Assembly (NCBI RefSeq): GCF_037975245.1
Contig: NC_092561.1
Coordinates: 1,958,501-2,022,500, forward strand
Length of the DNA stretch: 64,000 bases
Direction: 5' to 3'
DNA from: Apostichopus japonicus
Lineage: Eukaryota > Echinodermata > Holothuroidea > Aspidochirotida > Stichopodidae
Positions 27,476 to 40,824 of this stretch are shown in pieces. The position numbers were made by a program, and so were the translations under genes. Every line of letters begins with the position of its first letter. Within the stretch, counting starts at the first letter, position 1. The notes under the pieces were generated by a model. It was not told where the DNA came from and did not search any database. It saw only the letters and a program-made list of their open reading frames with translations.

Positions 27476-28822
27476 GCCCGGCGAACACTGTACGACTCAT
27501 CCCGACCAGTCTCAATTCAGACCGTCGTTAAGTGGAAATACTACGTCGTTAAGACTGTTAGTGCTACGTACGACTGACCTACTGATCAGTGCACACAACG
27601 ACTATAACGACCGCCCCCCCCCCCCCCTTGAGCATAATTTGTTTGTATGTGTTATGATATCGCTAGTAATTTCAAGCTTTGTTCAAGCTGTACAGTTTAG
27701 CTGTGAACCACAGCACACAGATCGCCACTCGATATAAACGATACATCTTCAGTTTTCGCGACTGAAGCCTTTTTACGAAACTTTAAACTGGCAATACCAA
27801 ATCATGGTTTTAAACCCATGCACTCACACCACCCGACTATCCATGATTTCCCACGTAATGACAGTTGTGTAGTGTTTAGCGCTATAATAATACAGGTATC
27901 TCTCTATATATAATATAAACATACATACTACCAATATTATCTGTTACGAAATACATTGGTAAAATATCAAGACTTTGAGCAAGTACTTCCAATAATATGC
28001 ATATTGTGCGGTCAATGAAAGACTTCTACACTTGCAATTGATTAACATATCAAGTTAATAAAAACAACTGAATATATAATAGACCATATATGCATAATTT
28101 CGTTTCTATTTACAAATAAAACATCTTTAATAAAATGTAAGTAAAGACATGTTTATAATACAAGATAATTTTCTTCCCCCATGCATAAATCTCTTTTCCA
28201 ACTTTTCGAGTGGTATATTCTACCAAACACAGGATAGCTGGTTACCTCTTAGAGTTGGTGCTAAACAGACGAGAGGCAAGTTTAGAATATTGAATTTCTC
28301 GCCTAGGAGTAATATCCACATCACATCAAAGAATTTCTAAAATGATTAATTTCAATATCAATCCTCGTTAATTTCATACAATCTGTACTTTGGTTTATGC
28401 TCCTAAGCAATCAGGGAAAAAAAGGCATTTAAGATTTCTAAAAATATGAGTAAAAAATAACTGCATTTGGTTTTCTTTGGCATTTTACCCGACAATGGTT
28501 ATTCCTTCGAGCGGACGTATACTGTTATTATCGTATGCCACCTGTAGTGGAAGAAGTATGGGGCGCCATAGGGAACAAATTCAATAGCTTTATACATTAT
28601 GAGACTTATGATACGAACAGCAACTTGGCAGCATAATCGCTAACCGCAGCATTAAGTATAAAACTAAACAAAAGGAATGTATGAAGAATAATTTGATTGG
28701 TATTTAACATAAAACTTTGATCTAACGGTATAAAGAAAATAATTGACGTCTGTAAGAGGGCTTTTCTGGACTGTCAACTGCAGTTCTTTAGCGACTGAGT
28801 CTCTTTTCTCTGGTTTCGTCGT
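27476..28822. other. Intergenic and 3' flank of the transporter
   Basis: AT-rich, with a C-run at 27613-27628. It should contain the 3' UTR and poly(A) site of the minus-strand transporter. I could not identify a clear AATAAA in that orientation. Confidence 0.4.
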
Positions 28823-31800
28823 TCACCCGTGGGCAGCAGTTGCATTCACATAACACGGTACAGTAAACTGTGCGTCTCCTGTAGCTATTGCATTGATAGC
28901 GGAGTAAGATGATGATATCCCACCAACGATACCCACAAATATGATCTCATAATGTATAATCCACTGGTAGAGAGGCAAGGGTCTGTAAAAAAAAGATAAA
29001 ATTAGCAAAAAGGAATAGAGATGAATGGTTAAATTATCAAACTGACGCCCGCCTACCCCCCCCCCTCGTTCACCCCACCCCATTTATCTTCTCATTTATG
29101 CTCATCCTGCAATAAAATGAATTTGATATCTTCTCTCCCCGCCTTTTACAAAACACAGACTGTTGGTATTGAGACTAGCAGACTTGGTAAATAGCAAAGA
29201 AAGAAAATAAATTAAATAGCTACTACCTCGACCACGACGTCCTCGCCTAGTTTACACCCTTCCACCCACTCTACACCCATTTCAAATGCCTTGTCAGTAA
29301 AAGATTGCTACGTTTTCTGTCAATTGCCAATATTTGGGTTCAAATATGTTTATAAATCTATTTAGTTGAGAATGTCCTATTCAAGCTTTAAAAAAATGAC
29401 TATAAATAACGTGTCATTTTAAACTAACAGACCCATAGAAACTGATTAAGAAAAAAACTAAAGAAAGTATCAAAATGGGTGTAATCTCAGTGAAATGCTG
29501 CTCGTTATATTTTCTTTTGAAATATGAAAAGAAAACCCAAGGAAAACTAAAGGGTTTTACTTACTTGATTTAACTATATGAAATCACACATTTGATGGCA
29601 GCCCCAGACATTGACTTTTAAACTAGAATATCTTCCAAACGATGAGAGAGCCTTTTTTTCTAGAGTTCTGGGCGAGTTATTCATCACAAAATCTCTCTAA
29701 ATTAAACTAAAGATGGTGATTGGGTTCGATTTTCTTTTAAGACAAAAAAAAAGGTACGGTCGCAAAAGAAAACCACTGAACTTACATTCTGGAATAAGTT
29801 TGATTCGGACAGCTGGTGGAACAAAGTTTCAAATAAAACAGAGATGGAAATACAAATGTAAGGAGAGTCACTGTTGATCCACCAACAAGAGACAAAATGG
29901 CGCCGAACTGTGGTATCGTCTCCGCCACAAATAGGATAAGTCCCATTATAACCGTCCGATTTATGACTCGCTTCCAATTAAACGCTGCAGGTGAAAGAAC
30001 AAGAAACCACTGAAGTAATTACCGGGAAGGGGGAGGGAAGGGGAGGCAATGGGGAGGGGAGGGAATGGGGAGGGGAGGGAAAGGGAAGGGGGTAAGGGAA
30101 GGCGAAGAGTAAGGGGAGGGGGAAGGCGAAGGGTAATGGGCTTGCTTACATGTATATATGTGGGGAAAGGAGAGAACACGGAAGGAATAATTTTATCTAC
30201 CCCAGCGCCTGCCCCTCCCCCCTTTCTCTATCTGCATCTCTTTCACTTCCCATTGATAATCAAGCACTCTCCCTTTAGGAATAATGGATCGGTCCCATGT
30301 ATGAACTGATGAACATACTGTATAAGAAGAGAACAGTTACCCAGAAATCGAATAAGAAAATTTGGAAAAATTCGATTACCTTTATCAATTCCTAAGAAAT
30401 CTTCGACTTCTTGGCTGAGGGGGTTAATAACTATTATAAAGCCCATGATAAGATGCACGGTAATCAGACACGTAGCTGTGGTGGTCAACCAAGACGCCGA
30501 CAGTACACCTAAAATGTTGTCTTCGTTTTTGTCTCCATAGACGAAATAACCAGCCGTAGATACCGGTAAATACATGCAAACTATTCCTGAAATATTAATA
30601 ATAATAAAAAAATAATAAAAAAAAAATAATAAAAAAAAATGAAAAGTATAAATTAATTTGAGTACTTTAATCTTGGTATATCTGGTTCGGAATTATGTAA
30701 CAACACTACACAATTGTATACGGGACGCTGCATGTGAATTGTAGGATGCACTCCACCGAAAAAAAAACACATAAAGTGATGATGGCGGAATATATCTTGT
30801 ACAAATATCATCCTCTGTATATATAGATTGCCCACTCTATTTCCACGTGTGTTCGCATTGTCTTCCTCCCTTGCGGTAGCATATTCACATCGAGTCTATA
30901 TATAACCGCGCTAGCCCTCCTCCAGGAAAAAGTGTCGAACAGCATCCGGGGAAGTGTCGAAAAGCATACGGGGAACATCTTGTATCGATATTTTCATCGA
31001 AAAAGGTTTTTTTTGTGTGTGGCTGCGATGTCAGCGTTACACACATCGAACACATGTTTTGCGAAAAGTGTAACAAATGAGGCAAGTTTAGACCACTGTA
31101 GGTCCTCCAAGATCGGCAAACGAAAATTGTCATTGATGAGGCTATTAAAAGTCACAGAAACTTTGGGCTCCCATATATAGCAAAACGTCTACACAGAGGG
31201 TCATCGTACGGAAACTTGAAGGTGCCATAAATGGCCAACTTGTCAGCTATCCAGTGACGAGTGTAGGGTTTACCTAGTGAGAACTTCTACAAGGACTTAC
31301 AGACCACATCACTTTGGCGATATAGTGTTTTAGTCAATGGTGCTGTTATTTGGAAAATGGTACCTTGTTTTTACCATTCCAAAATAACGGACATTGGGGT
31401 GGGATGTGAAGCAGAATGGCAACACCTCTAAACCTCTGCGCTCAAGACATGTGACGTATTTAGAGTCTAACGACAATTCGACAGCATTTGTGTCGTTGTC
31501 TATCAAATTTTCGTTCCGCTATGTTATACGGAGGAGGACATTAAAGGTGATTTTCGGAAAGAGGAGGGCCGGGGGGGGGGGGGGGGTGGGAGGAGGAGGC
31601 GTGGTTTAAGCTTGCATTGACACTGTGCACCAAATAAAAGTGAAAGTAGCAGTCAAACTCACCTGCATACGCCACAGTTACAACTTTTGAGAAATCCTTT
31701 GGATTTCTCATATCATGTTGAATTGTAGGAAAGGCAGCATGTCCACCGAAGGCAAAGAGAATCACACCAAATGCTAGAAAGAAATCAGAGAACCCAGACG

Positions 31801-34800
31801 GAGGATAAGTTGGTGTTTCCGATGCATTCCGATCCAGCAGAATCTGAATGAACATGGCCAGACACGCAGTGGCTGTTGCACACATTGCACCAATAGCCAC
31901 AGGCCTGGAGAGTAAAATAAGACAAAAAAGCTGACATTAAATCAAGAAATTATCTGGAATGAAATAATTTGAATAGACCACTCATGTGCCTCGACAATAG
32001 GGAACCGTGCGGCCGTGTCCACCCCAATCATTTTTACAGCTACATATGGCAATTTCAAAATCCCTCAATAGTGTAACTATTGCTTTCGACTCTCGTCCCT
32101 CCACACACCCCCATCTTAGACATGTGTCGGGACCCCGTGCACAACATTGATGTTAAAATAAAAATATATCTATTAAAAACAACTTGACTCACCAGAAATC
32201 TTTAGGTGTCCCCAACCAAGTGATGGGCCATAAACATACGGCTATGATTGGTAGCAGAGCACAAAATGAAAAGTCCTTATGCAAAGTTGTAAGAAGCTCC
32301 TGTATATTTTCAGATGCTATGAGAAGAAACACTGTACCTACACCAAATAGTGTGGCATTGACACAAAATGAGACCAAATATCTAGAAGCAAATATAGAAA
32401 TAAGAGAGAGAGAAACTATGAAAGGATTTTAAATGTTCTCATAGTCACATTGGAGGACAAATTGAGTTAACACAATACAAATAATGAAAAACATGACGTC
32501 ATCGTATGCAAAATGGCCGCATGCAATCTCACCTTTCATTTAGCAATGTGTAACAATCCTCTAAGGCAGGGTCTCCCTAACTTTATGCCCCCACGAACCC
32601 CCTGTGGATGTCAGAGTTGTCCGTGAACCCCCAACTTTCGAGACTACTATAATACGCATGACAGTGCTTCGTAAAAGAACAAGTTCATAGTGTTGTAATG
32701 AAAAAAAAAAATAAGAGATGAACAAATATTTCATAATTCAGTTATTTATCATTATGTACGGTACGGTTATGGCAAGCCATATGGGCAATAATTCGACAAA
32801 CCGAGTTTATCGTTGACTTAAATTCGGTGCCTTTCCGATCCTTCCACACATAAAAAAAATTGTTTTCCTTTGTGTATCCCATTACATCCTTATCCCGGTG
32901 TCACTGTTACATCTAGTTTACTTCATAAATGAACTTGATCTACGGTATATTAACTCACCTTCCCTTATTTCCATACGTCTCATAGCCGATTGCAGGGTAT
33001 GGAAATCTGGTCTGTTGTTTGTATATTGGGAATCTGTCTTGAAGTATGGTCCAACACCGTCCAAGGATAAACCCGGTATATGCAGACATAACTGCACACA
33101 CTAGGATCATTACTATGCCTATCCATCCTAAAATAGAAGAAACATATGTTTATGTAAAGGATGGCGAATTTATGCAGACTTTCTAATTTTTAATAGTTAT
33201 AGTCCACGAAAGAATTAACTTAAATATCTCATTGTCAATAATTAGAAATTTTGAGTAGGGGTGATCATTTTCTAACTATTGGACATACTCGGGGGTTGGG
33301 TGAGGTGGGAATACTGATGACCTCTAACCTAGAAAAAAAGACTGCACGATCGTGGGGCAGATCAGTCTTGTATAATGGTGGGGACGCGTGCCTATTCTCT
33401 GATACTATCTAAGCGGAGCGCGACCATGGGCTCGCGCGTAGCGTACAAGAATTTGTTTGGCAAATATACCTCCCAGATCGCCGGAAATAACACTTCCCAC
33501 ACCCAATGATGCTCCCAAACCTCCTTAAGCTTGAGATCTAATGGCTTAGAAATTTAGTTTGGGGAAATACATGGGCGTCTGCAGAAAAAAACAATGGACA
33601 AATTTCAATTTCCAATTATCATGATTGGATATGTTTAATTTTCTATTGTCTATGGTTACAAAGGCTTGATCGCGTTAAGATATCCTCTCTGGGGAGGGAA
33701 GGGGGGGGGGTCCTCGATAGCATGAGCAGGTAAGATACTAGAACTTAGAAGGTCAAATGAGACTTAATCAATGATTGTCTCTTGTATGAATGGAAACGGA
33801 ATAACCGATGACAAGAATATATTCAAATTAGGTCAGTTGTTCTGAATTTTACCTGAGTCCAAAACTGCCTTTGGAAGAGCAAGGACCCCACTGCCTGCCA
33901 TTTCTCCAATAATGAATAGAGAAGCTGTTACAACCGTCAGACCACGAATAGTGTGAACCTTCAAAAGAATTAAGAGTCTCTTATAAGTGTACGGAAAATC
34001 TTACCGTTTAACGGTGAAGTTATACAGACGTAGGAACCGGTTGTGTTACCAGGAAGTTATAGTACCTACGAAAACGTTGACGTGGATTTGAATTTGGTCT
34101 ATCCCTGCATGTGCTCATCATCTACAACTATATAGTCCCCACCAGGTAGCTTGTTGTAAAAGTGAGCAGTTTCTCCCTATTCGCTATAGCTGTTACATCG
34201 TCGTTGCTGGTACATACATACAGTTAAAGGGAACAATATTATTGTATACCCTTCTAGCGCAAACTTGTATAGGTGTAGCTAGGGTCGAAAAGGGTGAGAA
34301 TTTGCAAAGCAGAATAAGAAATGTCGGATTAACTGTCCGACATCTTAAAGGGCAGGGCACCGGCTTCGGGTGAGGGGGTAAGTGTCCATTACCCCACAAT
34401 ATGTTTCGCAGCAATGACATTCGCAACAATGACTTTCGCGCCGCAAGTAAACATGGTGACACCAAAGCGAAACTTTTACCTTTACTGAACACTGGCCGCC
34501 CCTCTCCCCTCCGCCCCCACAAGCCCAGCCTCAATTCTGTGTCGGGTCCCGACTGTAAAGTATAACGGGGTTTATTTTAAGCTATAGTCGATTTCTTTTT
34601 CTGGAAAAAGCTGTCAGAAATAGAGTCATAGTGACGTCAACTTTGGGGATTGTAATTGCTTTCGATTTAGTTTCCGCAAGATCCCCCTCTCCTCCCCTCC
34701 ATTCCCCTCCCCCGACACCACAAGAGTGGTCACTTATTAGCCTAATACAGGCATAGATGCGTATGATACGTTATGGACTGAATGACTATGACATTATACG

Positions 34801-37800
34801 TGTATCGGTGGCGTCAAATGTGAAGGATGTAGAAAAATGATGACAATTTTCAGACTAAATCCGCAAGTTGCTCCGAATCTCAGACACGGGACCAGGGTCA
34901 ATGTGGGGCTGTGTAAAACTAACTGTTTTCCGTCCCATTTCCTATCTCCTAAATAAATCCACGGCTCAGAAGTCACCTATATATTTATATATTTAGTTCG
35001 GTGTATAGTGTATACTGATACATAAATACATGTACACAGATTTCCATGGAAAGAATACATGACTACACAGACAAGGGCGGCGGAAGCACTTTTAATCTGG
35101 GGGGCACCGACATCAAAGGGCACTTTGCAGAAATTCGATTGCACTGATGCAGCCTTATATTTAGTACCCTTTATAACTCTTATTGTATTATCTTATATGC
35201 GTATACACATCACTCCATCAAGGCCCCCCCCCCCCCCTCAAAGAAAATATGCATACTAGTACTGCAATATCCAATGTGCAAATTGGGAAACAAGTTTTGA
35301 GACAAAATGAGGTGATATCATGCTTGTTGCTAGTGTAGGAATCTTCCAAATTAGACATTATTTCTTGTTTATATCTTAACAATATTTTTCCATTCGAAAT
35401 AGCTTTGAGTTTGACCCACAGTTATTCATTAAAAGTCAGGGGCGTAGTAAAGATTTGCAAAGTTGTATGCACGACTATCTGAGCGGAGCGCCACCATCGG
35501 TTGGCGCGGAGCGTACAAGAAAATTTTTGGTTTTACAAACCCCTAAGATGGCCGGAAACGGCCCTTCCCGAGTGTTCATTGTGGTTCCCTAGCCTCTTGC
35601 TAACTTGAGACACCTCAATTTTTATGTAGAAAAAGGGCACATTTTTAACCTGAGGAAAAGTGGGGGGGGGGGCACGTGCCCCCTGTGCCCCCCCGGTTCC
35701 GCCGCCCTTGTACACAGAAATGTGTACCAGGAATGCTCGCCTTTTAAAAAATATCATTAGGGATGACTGGAGGCAGGGTAAGACCCAGTTCCTCACAGGC
35801 TCTTGACGGTTCGCCTTGGGTAATAATATATTCATCTGTAGGCCTATGTCGTGTCACGTGAGTCCTTCATGTAACTCTCATGTATGTATATGTATGTATG
35901 TAACTTAGATCCTCCTGCAAGCAGGAACTCGCGAAGAAGCCTCATTGGCTTATCAAAGCCGCAAGCTGACCGAAGTCAGTCTCTTACATTCATATTTAAC
36001 GTCCATGATTATGAATTGTTAATTGTCAATAACTCTGTAACTGGACGGACATACATTTAATCTGGGAGTGTCTCGAACCCGGGACCTTATGATGGAAGGT
36101 ATCGGCGTTAACCACTGAGCTAACACTCCAGCATGAAAGTACTACCTCGTAAACTCCGAAATATACCAGCTGTGTATGTACCGGTATCCTATACTGCAAA
36201 GGTGTCTTTTCGTGTGACGGAGGCTTACAAATCAACCGGCTCAAGTTTATAACAATTGGAGACAACTCTGTCTATATGTGGCTTCTAGATGAGAGCTCCT
36301 TTATATACTCGATGACCTTAGGAAATGTATATAATCCCTGTTTGTACATACATATCTCCGTCTATATTAATTTATATAACCATGTATTGGGATTCTGTAC
36401 GCTGCATCCATTCACTGGCATCTAAACTTACTTCGCCCTTTCCGTACAAACTGTACGTCCACGTGTAGTGCATGTGTAGACCGTTGTACAGTGTACAGTA
36501 GACCGTTGTACAGTAGACCGTTGTACCCCGTCATACTATAGAACAATATATAGTTCATGGAAACAACATGCCTTTGTGCATTTTAATTTCACTTTCACTA
36601 AGAAAGAGCCTGAAGAACATCATCCAATGAATGAAATGAAAGCTATAGGCAATCAAATAAAACAATGAGACGTAAACAGGATATTGTCCAGAAGAAATGT
36701 TAATTTTGTAGCCTTCTTCCCAAAGGGTTTACACTTTGGAATTAATAGTGCATCCACTTATATCCTCATATTCGGGTGTCTATAAAACAAAGACCTAAGA
36801 TCTAAGACCTAAGACCTGCACAACTAAGACCCTACTGCAAAAGTAAGACCCTACCAACTGCAAAACTAAGACCCTACATCTACACTAAACTAAAAACTAA
36901 ATTCCAAATTAAATTTTGCATCTAAAGACAATCGATTGTTGATCATTTTATAACTCAAAGGGGGAGAGCTATTGGAACGTCACCAGTTCGCTCTTTCTAT
37001 TGGTTAAATTTTTGGGCAAATCGGTATACTCCCCCACCTATCTACAAATCAAATTGGGCTTCTATACGTGCACATGCTCACCATGCAGCACAATGATGAA
37101 TAGTTTTGCAGTCGATAGGGTCTTAGTTTTGCAGTAGGGTCTTAGTTTTGCAGAAGGGTCTTAGTTTTGCAGTTGTTGGTAGGGATTTAGTTTTGCAGTA
37201 GGGTCTTAGTTTTCAGTTGGTAGGGTCTTAGTTTTGCAGTCGGTGGGGTCTTAGTTTTGCAGTAGGGTCTTAGTTTTGCAGTTGATAGGGTCTTAGTTTT
37301 GCAGTGGTTATTAGATCTTAGTTTTGTAGACACCCCTCGATCCCTTTTCTAAGCTGAAGTTACTAACAGGTGAGCGTTTCGAAGTCTGAAACTCGCAAGT
37401 ACAGCCTGTCCACCATTCTCCAACCCCTTTCTCATGAATGCATACATACCGTTTGTGGTCCTCCGTCTCTGTCGGAGAGCCTTCTTCGCACGAATCAGCT
37501 TGTCGAAAATTCAAAGTGTTAGCCATTGTAAAATGCTCAGGATTAACAAACTTGGAAAACTCTTCAACTTTCAGTTTAAGTCCTTTTATATCATTTAAAC
37601 GGTTGATCAAGGGTGATTATGATTTTTCGCAAGTAATTATATTATGCAACACAATATTACAGTGATTTCATCATTACATAGACCCGGATAGCCTAGTCGA
37701 TTCATATTTCACAAATAAATTGAGGTAAAAGAACAAAAGTTGAAACAGTTCAAATATCGGTTGCACTTATGATGTAAACTGATATCATGCTAATGCAATC

Positions 37801-38676
37801 TTTCAGGGGGTCTGAGAGGGTTCGCAAAGTTGGATTTCTGATACACCGAAGGGGCCCGTTAACGTTGCATTGACAAATACTACCAAGTTAGTCAAAACAA
37901 GTCTGAAAAGGCCGTATGGATATGTGGCGACGTGCAACATTCTATTGGAGTTACACTATCGTGTTAAATATGTTTACTAAAGCTTTTTATAACTGTCAAT
38001 GAGAGGGTATTATACGCACGTGTCACGATTGTGCAGAGTCCATCCCTGGTGCATTTGAATCTGACAATGTAGGGCCTAGACAAAATTACTACTTTTAGAG
38101 GCAAGAAAAGCCGTAATTAGAAAATGAATGAGTAACAAGCCTTTTACACACATTCACACCAGTAGAATCACTGTGGCTTAGTGATACAGACTTACGCCTG
38201 TGATACGAAGGTCCGGTGTTCGATTCCTACAATTGCTTAATGGGTCCCAAAAAAAGACGGAACAGGTCGTGAAGTATGGAACTTTTTCTGGTGTTTTGAT
38301 CTTTGTTAAATTATTGTATACCTGTCATACCAATTGTTACACATTCAGTCCATAATTGTTTATACAGGCGGCAAAAGCCTACAGTGGAATGACGGCCTTC
38401 CTATATAACTGTTTCGAAACTCTTGACATTCAATCAGTCGTCCATGGGCCTAGTTGGTTAGCGTGAAACTAAATTACAAAGAGTATGCCATTCTTCAACG
38501 GTGCAGGCTATATTTTCAATGACTTCTTGTGTATAGCGTTACGTACGAGCCTGCGGTTACATGTTTGAAACCTCTATAAAAAGTCCAGATCAAATATAAC
38601 ACGTAATACTTACATTGTCAGGGTGAACCCCGTTAATCAGTGGAACGTTTTCTAACTTGGCTTCGTTATCCATCAT
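28823..38676 (-). CDS. AAAP-family (SLC32/36/38-like) amino-acid transporter, complete, 444 aa
   Basis: Membrane carrier of the amino acid/auxin permease superfamily. Coding exons on the minus strand: 38676-38614, 33958-33853, 33127-32959, 32381-32193, 31904-31663, 30586-30380, 29984-29786 and 28982-28823 (TGA at 28825-28823). They total 1335 bp and all phases agree. The N-terminal tail ([16 protein letters not shown]) is followed by about eleven hydrophobic segments. Family motifs are [15 protein letters not shown] in the first segment (residues ~39-53) and [10 protein letters not shown] in the sixth. The short C-terminus ends NATAAHG. Substrate and membrane (plasma or vesicular) cannot be told. 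It resembles the invertebrate AVT1-like group more than classical PAT or VIAAT proteins. Intron 1 is 4.7 kb and holds a hAT, a SINE and part of a duplicated promoter region. An alternative first exon lies upstream at 41522-41439. Confidence 0.92.
33405..33512 (+). repeat. Copy of the AAGCGGAGCG dispersed repeat core
   Basis: Starts CTATCTAAGCGGAGCGC and runs through GTAGCGTACAAGAA to GATCGCCGGAAAT. Related copies lie at 26872-26985 (minus), 35473-35580, 47518-47622 and 48741-48842. Where boundaries are visible the copies sit in hAT elements, so this is probably a truncated hAT-derived fragment. It lies in transporter intron 2. Confidence 0.75.
35072..35710 (+). mobile_element. Non-autonomous hAT element (8-bp TSD TACACAGA)
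   Basis: Exact target duplication TACACAGA at 35064-35071 and 35711-35718. Inverted termini CAAGGGCGGCGGAA at both ends, followed inward by G- or C-runs. It contains the AAGCGGAGCG-type core at 35473-35580. No transposase. It sits in transporter intron 1. The perfect duplication suggests a fairly recent insertion. Confidence 0.88.
35880..36130 (-). repeat. tRNA-derived SINE, full-length copy
   Basis: Read on the minus strand it begins TGGAGTGTTAGCTCAGTGG (A box) and carries a B box (GGTTCGAGACAC). The body continues through CATAATCATGGACGTTAAATA and GAAGCCAATGAG-type sequence and ends GGAGGATCTAA with a TACATACA tail. A near-identical copy lies at 53141-53384. The tRNA-like head has no proper acceptor stem, so it is not a tRNA gene. 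Confidence 0.88.
36774..37335. mobile_element. Foldback element 1 with minisatellite arms
   Basis: The left end GGGTGTCTATAAAACAAAGA is mirrored by the right end GTTTTGTAGACACCC. The left arm is tandem CTAAGACCCTACTGCAAAA-type units (36795-36890). The right arm is the same unit inverted (GTAGGGTCTTAGTTTTGC, 37105-37330). Copy 2 of the segmental duplication lacks it at the matching site (about 41325-41331), so it was inserted, or lost from copy 2, after the duplication. Flanks CCTCATATTC and CCTCGATCCC may be an imperfect target duplication. Confidence 0.8.
37450..37526 (-). pseudogene. Alternative first exon A, copy 1, phase-broken
   Basis: ATG followed by [17 protein letters not shown] and a GTATGTATG donor at 37449, homologous to exon A of copy 2. 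A length difference of 7 bp within the exon leaves this copy ending in phase 2. Transporter exon 2 (33958) needs phase 0; spliced to it, the frame hits a stop within about eight codons. It is therefore probably unused or noncoding, unless it joins an exon I have not seen. Confidence 0.5.
38160..38240 (+). repeat. tRNA-like SINE head, copy 1
   Basis: A-box-like TGGCTTAGTGATA and B-box-like GGTGTTCGATTCC at tRNA spacing, but no acceptor stem. The same sequence lies at 42165-42245 in the other duplication copy, so the SINE predates the duplication. Confidence 0.55.
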
Positions 38677-38859
38677 TAGTATCGCTCACTGCTAAAATTG
38701 TTTCTATGATTTTTATACAAACCAGGACAGCCAGTTTTATGCTAAGTTAGATCTTCTATATGTCCTTTCGTTTCTTTACTTTGTTACAATACATGTCACA
38801 TGTCGATAGTGCTTGATCAGTATAGATATGTATATATATAGGCCTATGTATCCTACAAC

Positions 38860-39330
38860 TACGGAAGCGTAGAAGGGACATTGCATTGACGAGTTACCAA
38901 CTTGACAAAACGACAATTTTCTGCAAGTTGACGAGTTGTCGAGATGGTAACGTGACAAAATTCAGAAAATTGACGTTTTGACGAGATAACGGATCTCGTC
39001 AATGCAACAATGTTCTGCAAATTGACGAGTTGCACATTTACTACCATCTCGACAAGATGACAAAATTCAGAAAATCGACGTTTTGACGAGATAACGGATC
39101 TCGTCAATGCAACAATTTTCTGCAAATTGACGAGTTGCACACTTACTACCATCTCGACAAGTTGACAAAATTCAGAAAATTGACGTTTTGACGAGATCCG
39201 TTATCTCGTCAAAACGTCAATTTTCTGATTTTTGTCACGTTACCATCTCGTCAACTCGTCAATTTGCAGATAATTGTCGTTTTGTCAAGTTGGTAACGCG
39301 TCAATGCAATGTCCCTTCTACGCTTCCGTA
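38860..39330. mobile_element. Palindromic foldback MITE upstream of the transporter start
   Basis: Nearly the whole 471 bp folds on itself. The termini TACGGAAGCGTAGAAGGG match exactly as inverted repeats, and the direct flanks TACAAC at 38854-38859 and 39331-39336 are a 6-bp target duplication. The interior is built of tandem and inverted pieces around TGACGAGTTG and GACGTTTTGACGAGAT. It begins 184 bp upstream of the transporter ATG, inside the likely promoter. No ORF. The superfamily is not assignable from the 6-bp duplication alone. Confidence 0.85.
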
Positions 39331-39336
39331 TACAAC

Positions 39337-40824
39337 TGAGTTATAAAGGAAGTTCAAAGGTTGCTCACCAACACGTATCATTTTATAGTGTATTGTTGTA
39401 GGGAAGTCCCTTTTATGACATACATATAATCATTGTATAGTGCGCTGGCGCGCTACAATATTGGAATTACTAGCCCGCTCCATCATCTACGTTAATTAAA
39501 GGACCAAACACCGAACTTGCTTCTTCGATATCATGACCGAAATAACTTCAAAGGGGTTGCAGTAACAACAAAGAACCCTCCATTATAGATATGAACTACC
39601 AAGTTTGACCTTCACCACGCACTATACTGTGACAAGTGTTTTTATACAAATACAGTTGTTCTATAGTTGTTTCACGGTATATAACTTCAATATAACAGCT
39701 CACTGTATATAGTAGGTCCCACATCTTGACTTATAGTGGTGGCCGTCTAGCTATAGTCTAATATAGAAACAGAAACCGACAGCTATATAAGCTTCATAAA
39801 CTAGCTTTTTGCATCGTATGTAGATGTTCTCTTCACTGTTCCTGCTCAATCCTGACAAGTGTTCAGAAGAAAAAATATAGGTTGAAAGACCAGGGTGTGG
39901 GACGGGGAAGTGGGGGGTGTCAGAGAGGGCAGCACCCAACATTTTTAACTATAGGGATGCATTCTATGCGGCATTTTTGCATCATTTAACTGAATAGGGT
40001 ATATATGCAATGTTTCCAATGACACATCCTTCCAAACACGTGGTAGCTGATGGCTTGTCCTAAAGTTAGGTGTGGCACCATGACCGTTAGAGTAAGTTGA
40101 ACTCGGAGGAGAATCAAGTTCAGTATACTGAAATCCAATTCTTGCCGATTGCTCTCTCTGCAGGGTAGATTCTTTAAAGAAATATTCCGGTGGCTGGCGT
40201 TAATTCTTTAACAAACATAATGGCAACTTTCTGCATCTTTAGGTAAAGCCCACATCTTAAAGCAGGTTGTACGTGTTGAAGTTATGAATTATTCAAATCT
40301 GGTGGTATTTTGTTATTGCATCTGGCAACAACTAAACAGGTCGAATGATTTCACCGTGGCAACCGTAAATGGTTTTGTTTTTCTTTATCGTCACCACAAC
40401 CCACTTATGCGCAAATGTTAAAATTCTTAATACAGAGAATATTGACAGCTAAACAGGCATTCCCAATGAATCAAATTTCAAGGTTTGAAGAACCTCTGCC
40501 GTAAGGATATCACATATGTTATCTACTGTGGTCCACTACCTGGGTTATAAGTCAGTCAAAATAGATAACATTCATGAACCATACCAAGATATCGAGATCA
40601 TGGGGTTTTCAACTAAAGAACAAGTATAAAATTGTGGATTTGTTGTTTCTATAAATATAGTATATGGTACCTCGTCTGCCAAGGAAACCCTTTTCAATCC
40701 TCAATCTATTCACACCATCTGTAGTCTTAATAAATTTAGGCTCTGTAATATATACACGCATTAAAAAAATGATGATGGTATAGCTTGAAATATGTCCCCG
40801 GCGGCCAAAACGCTCATTTAAGAC
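39337..40824. other. Spacer between transporter promoter copies
   Basis: AT-rich sequence that is not part of the segmental duplication. No gene or element is recognised. Confidence 0.4.

Larger units (their letters stand above)
36640..38630. repeat. Segmental duplication copy 1 (transporter first-exon region)
   Basis: Aligns in the same orientation with 41215-44100 over the whole length except for two foldback insertions. Shared landmarks include AGACGTAAACA, TGAGCGTTTCGAAGTCTGAAA, GGTTGCACTTATGATGTAAA, TGTGGCTTAGTGATAC and TACTTACATTGTCAGG. It includes first exon B of the transporter at its right end and the related exon A at 37526-37450. Confidence 0.93.

Noticed and set aside
29961-30309. 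ORFs on both strands in a GGGGAGGGAA-rich tract
   Set aside because: Low-complexity purine/pyrimidine sequence in a transporter intron; the real exons on either side use other frames.
36055-36130. Possible tRNA gene on the minus strand
   Set aside because: It is the head of a SINE with a conserved body and tail found at least twice more; stems do not close as a tRNA.
38165-38235. Possible tRNA gene
   Set aside because: A- and B-box-like sequences are present, but no acceptor stem pairs, and the same block recurs with changes at 42165.
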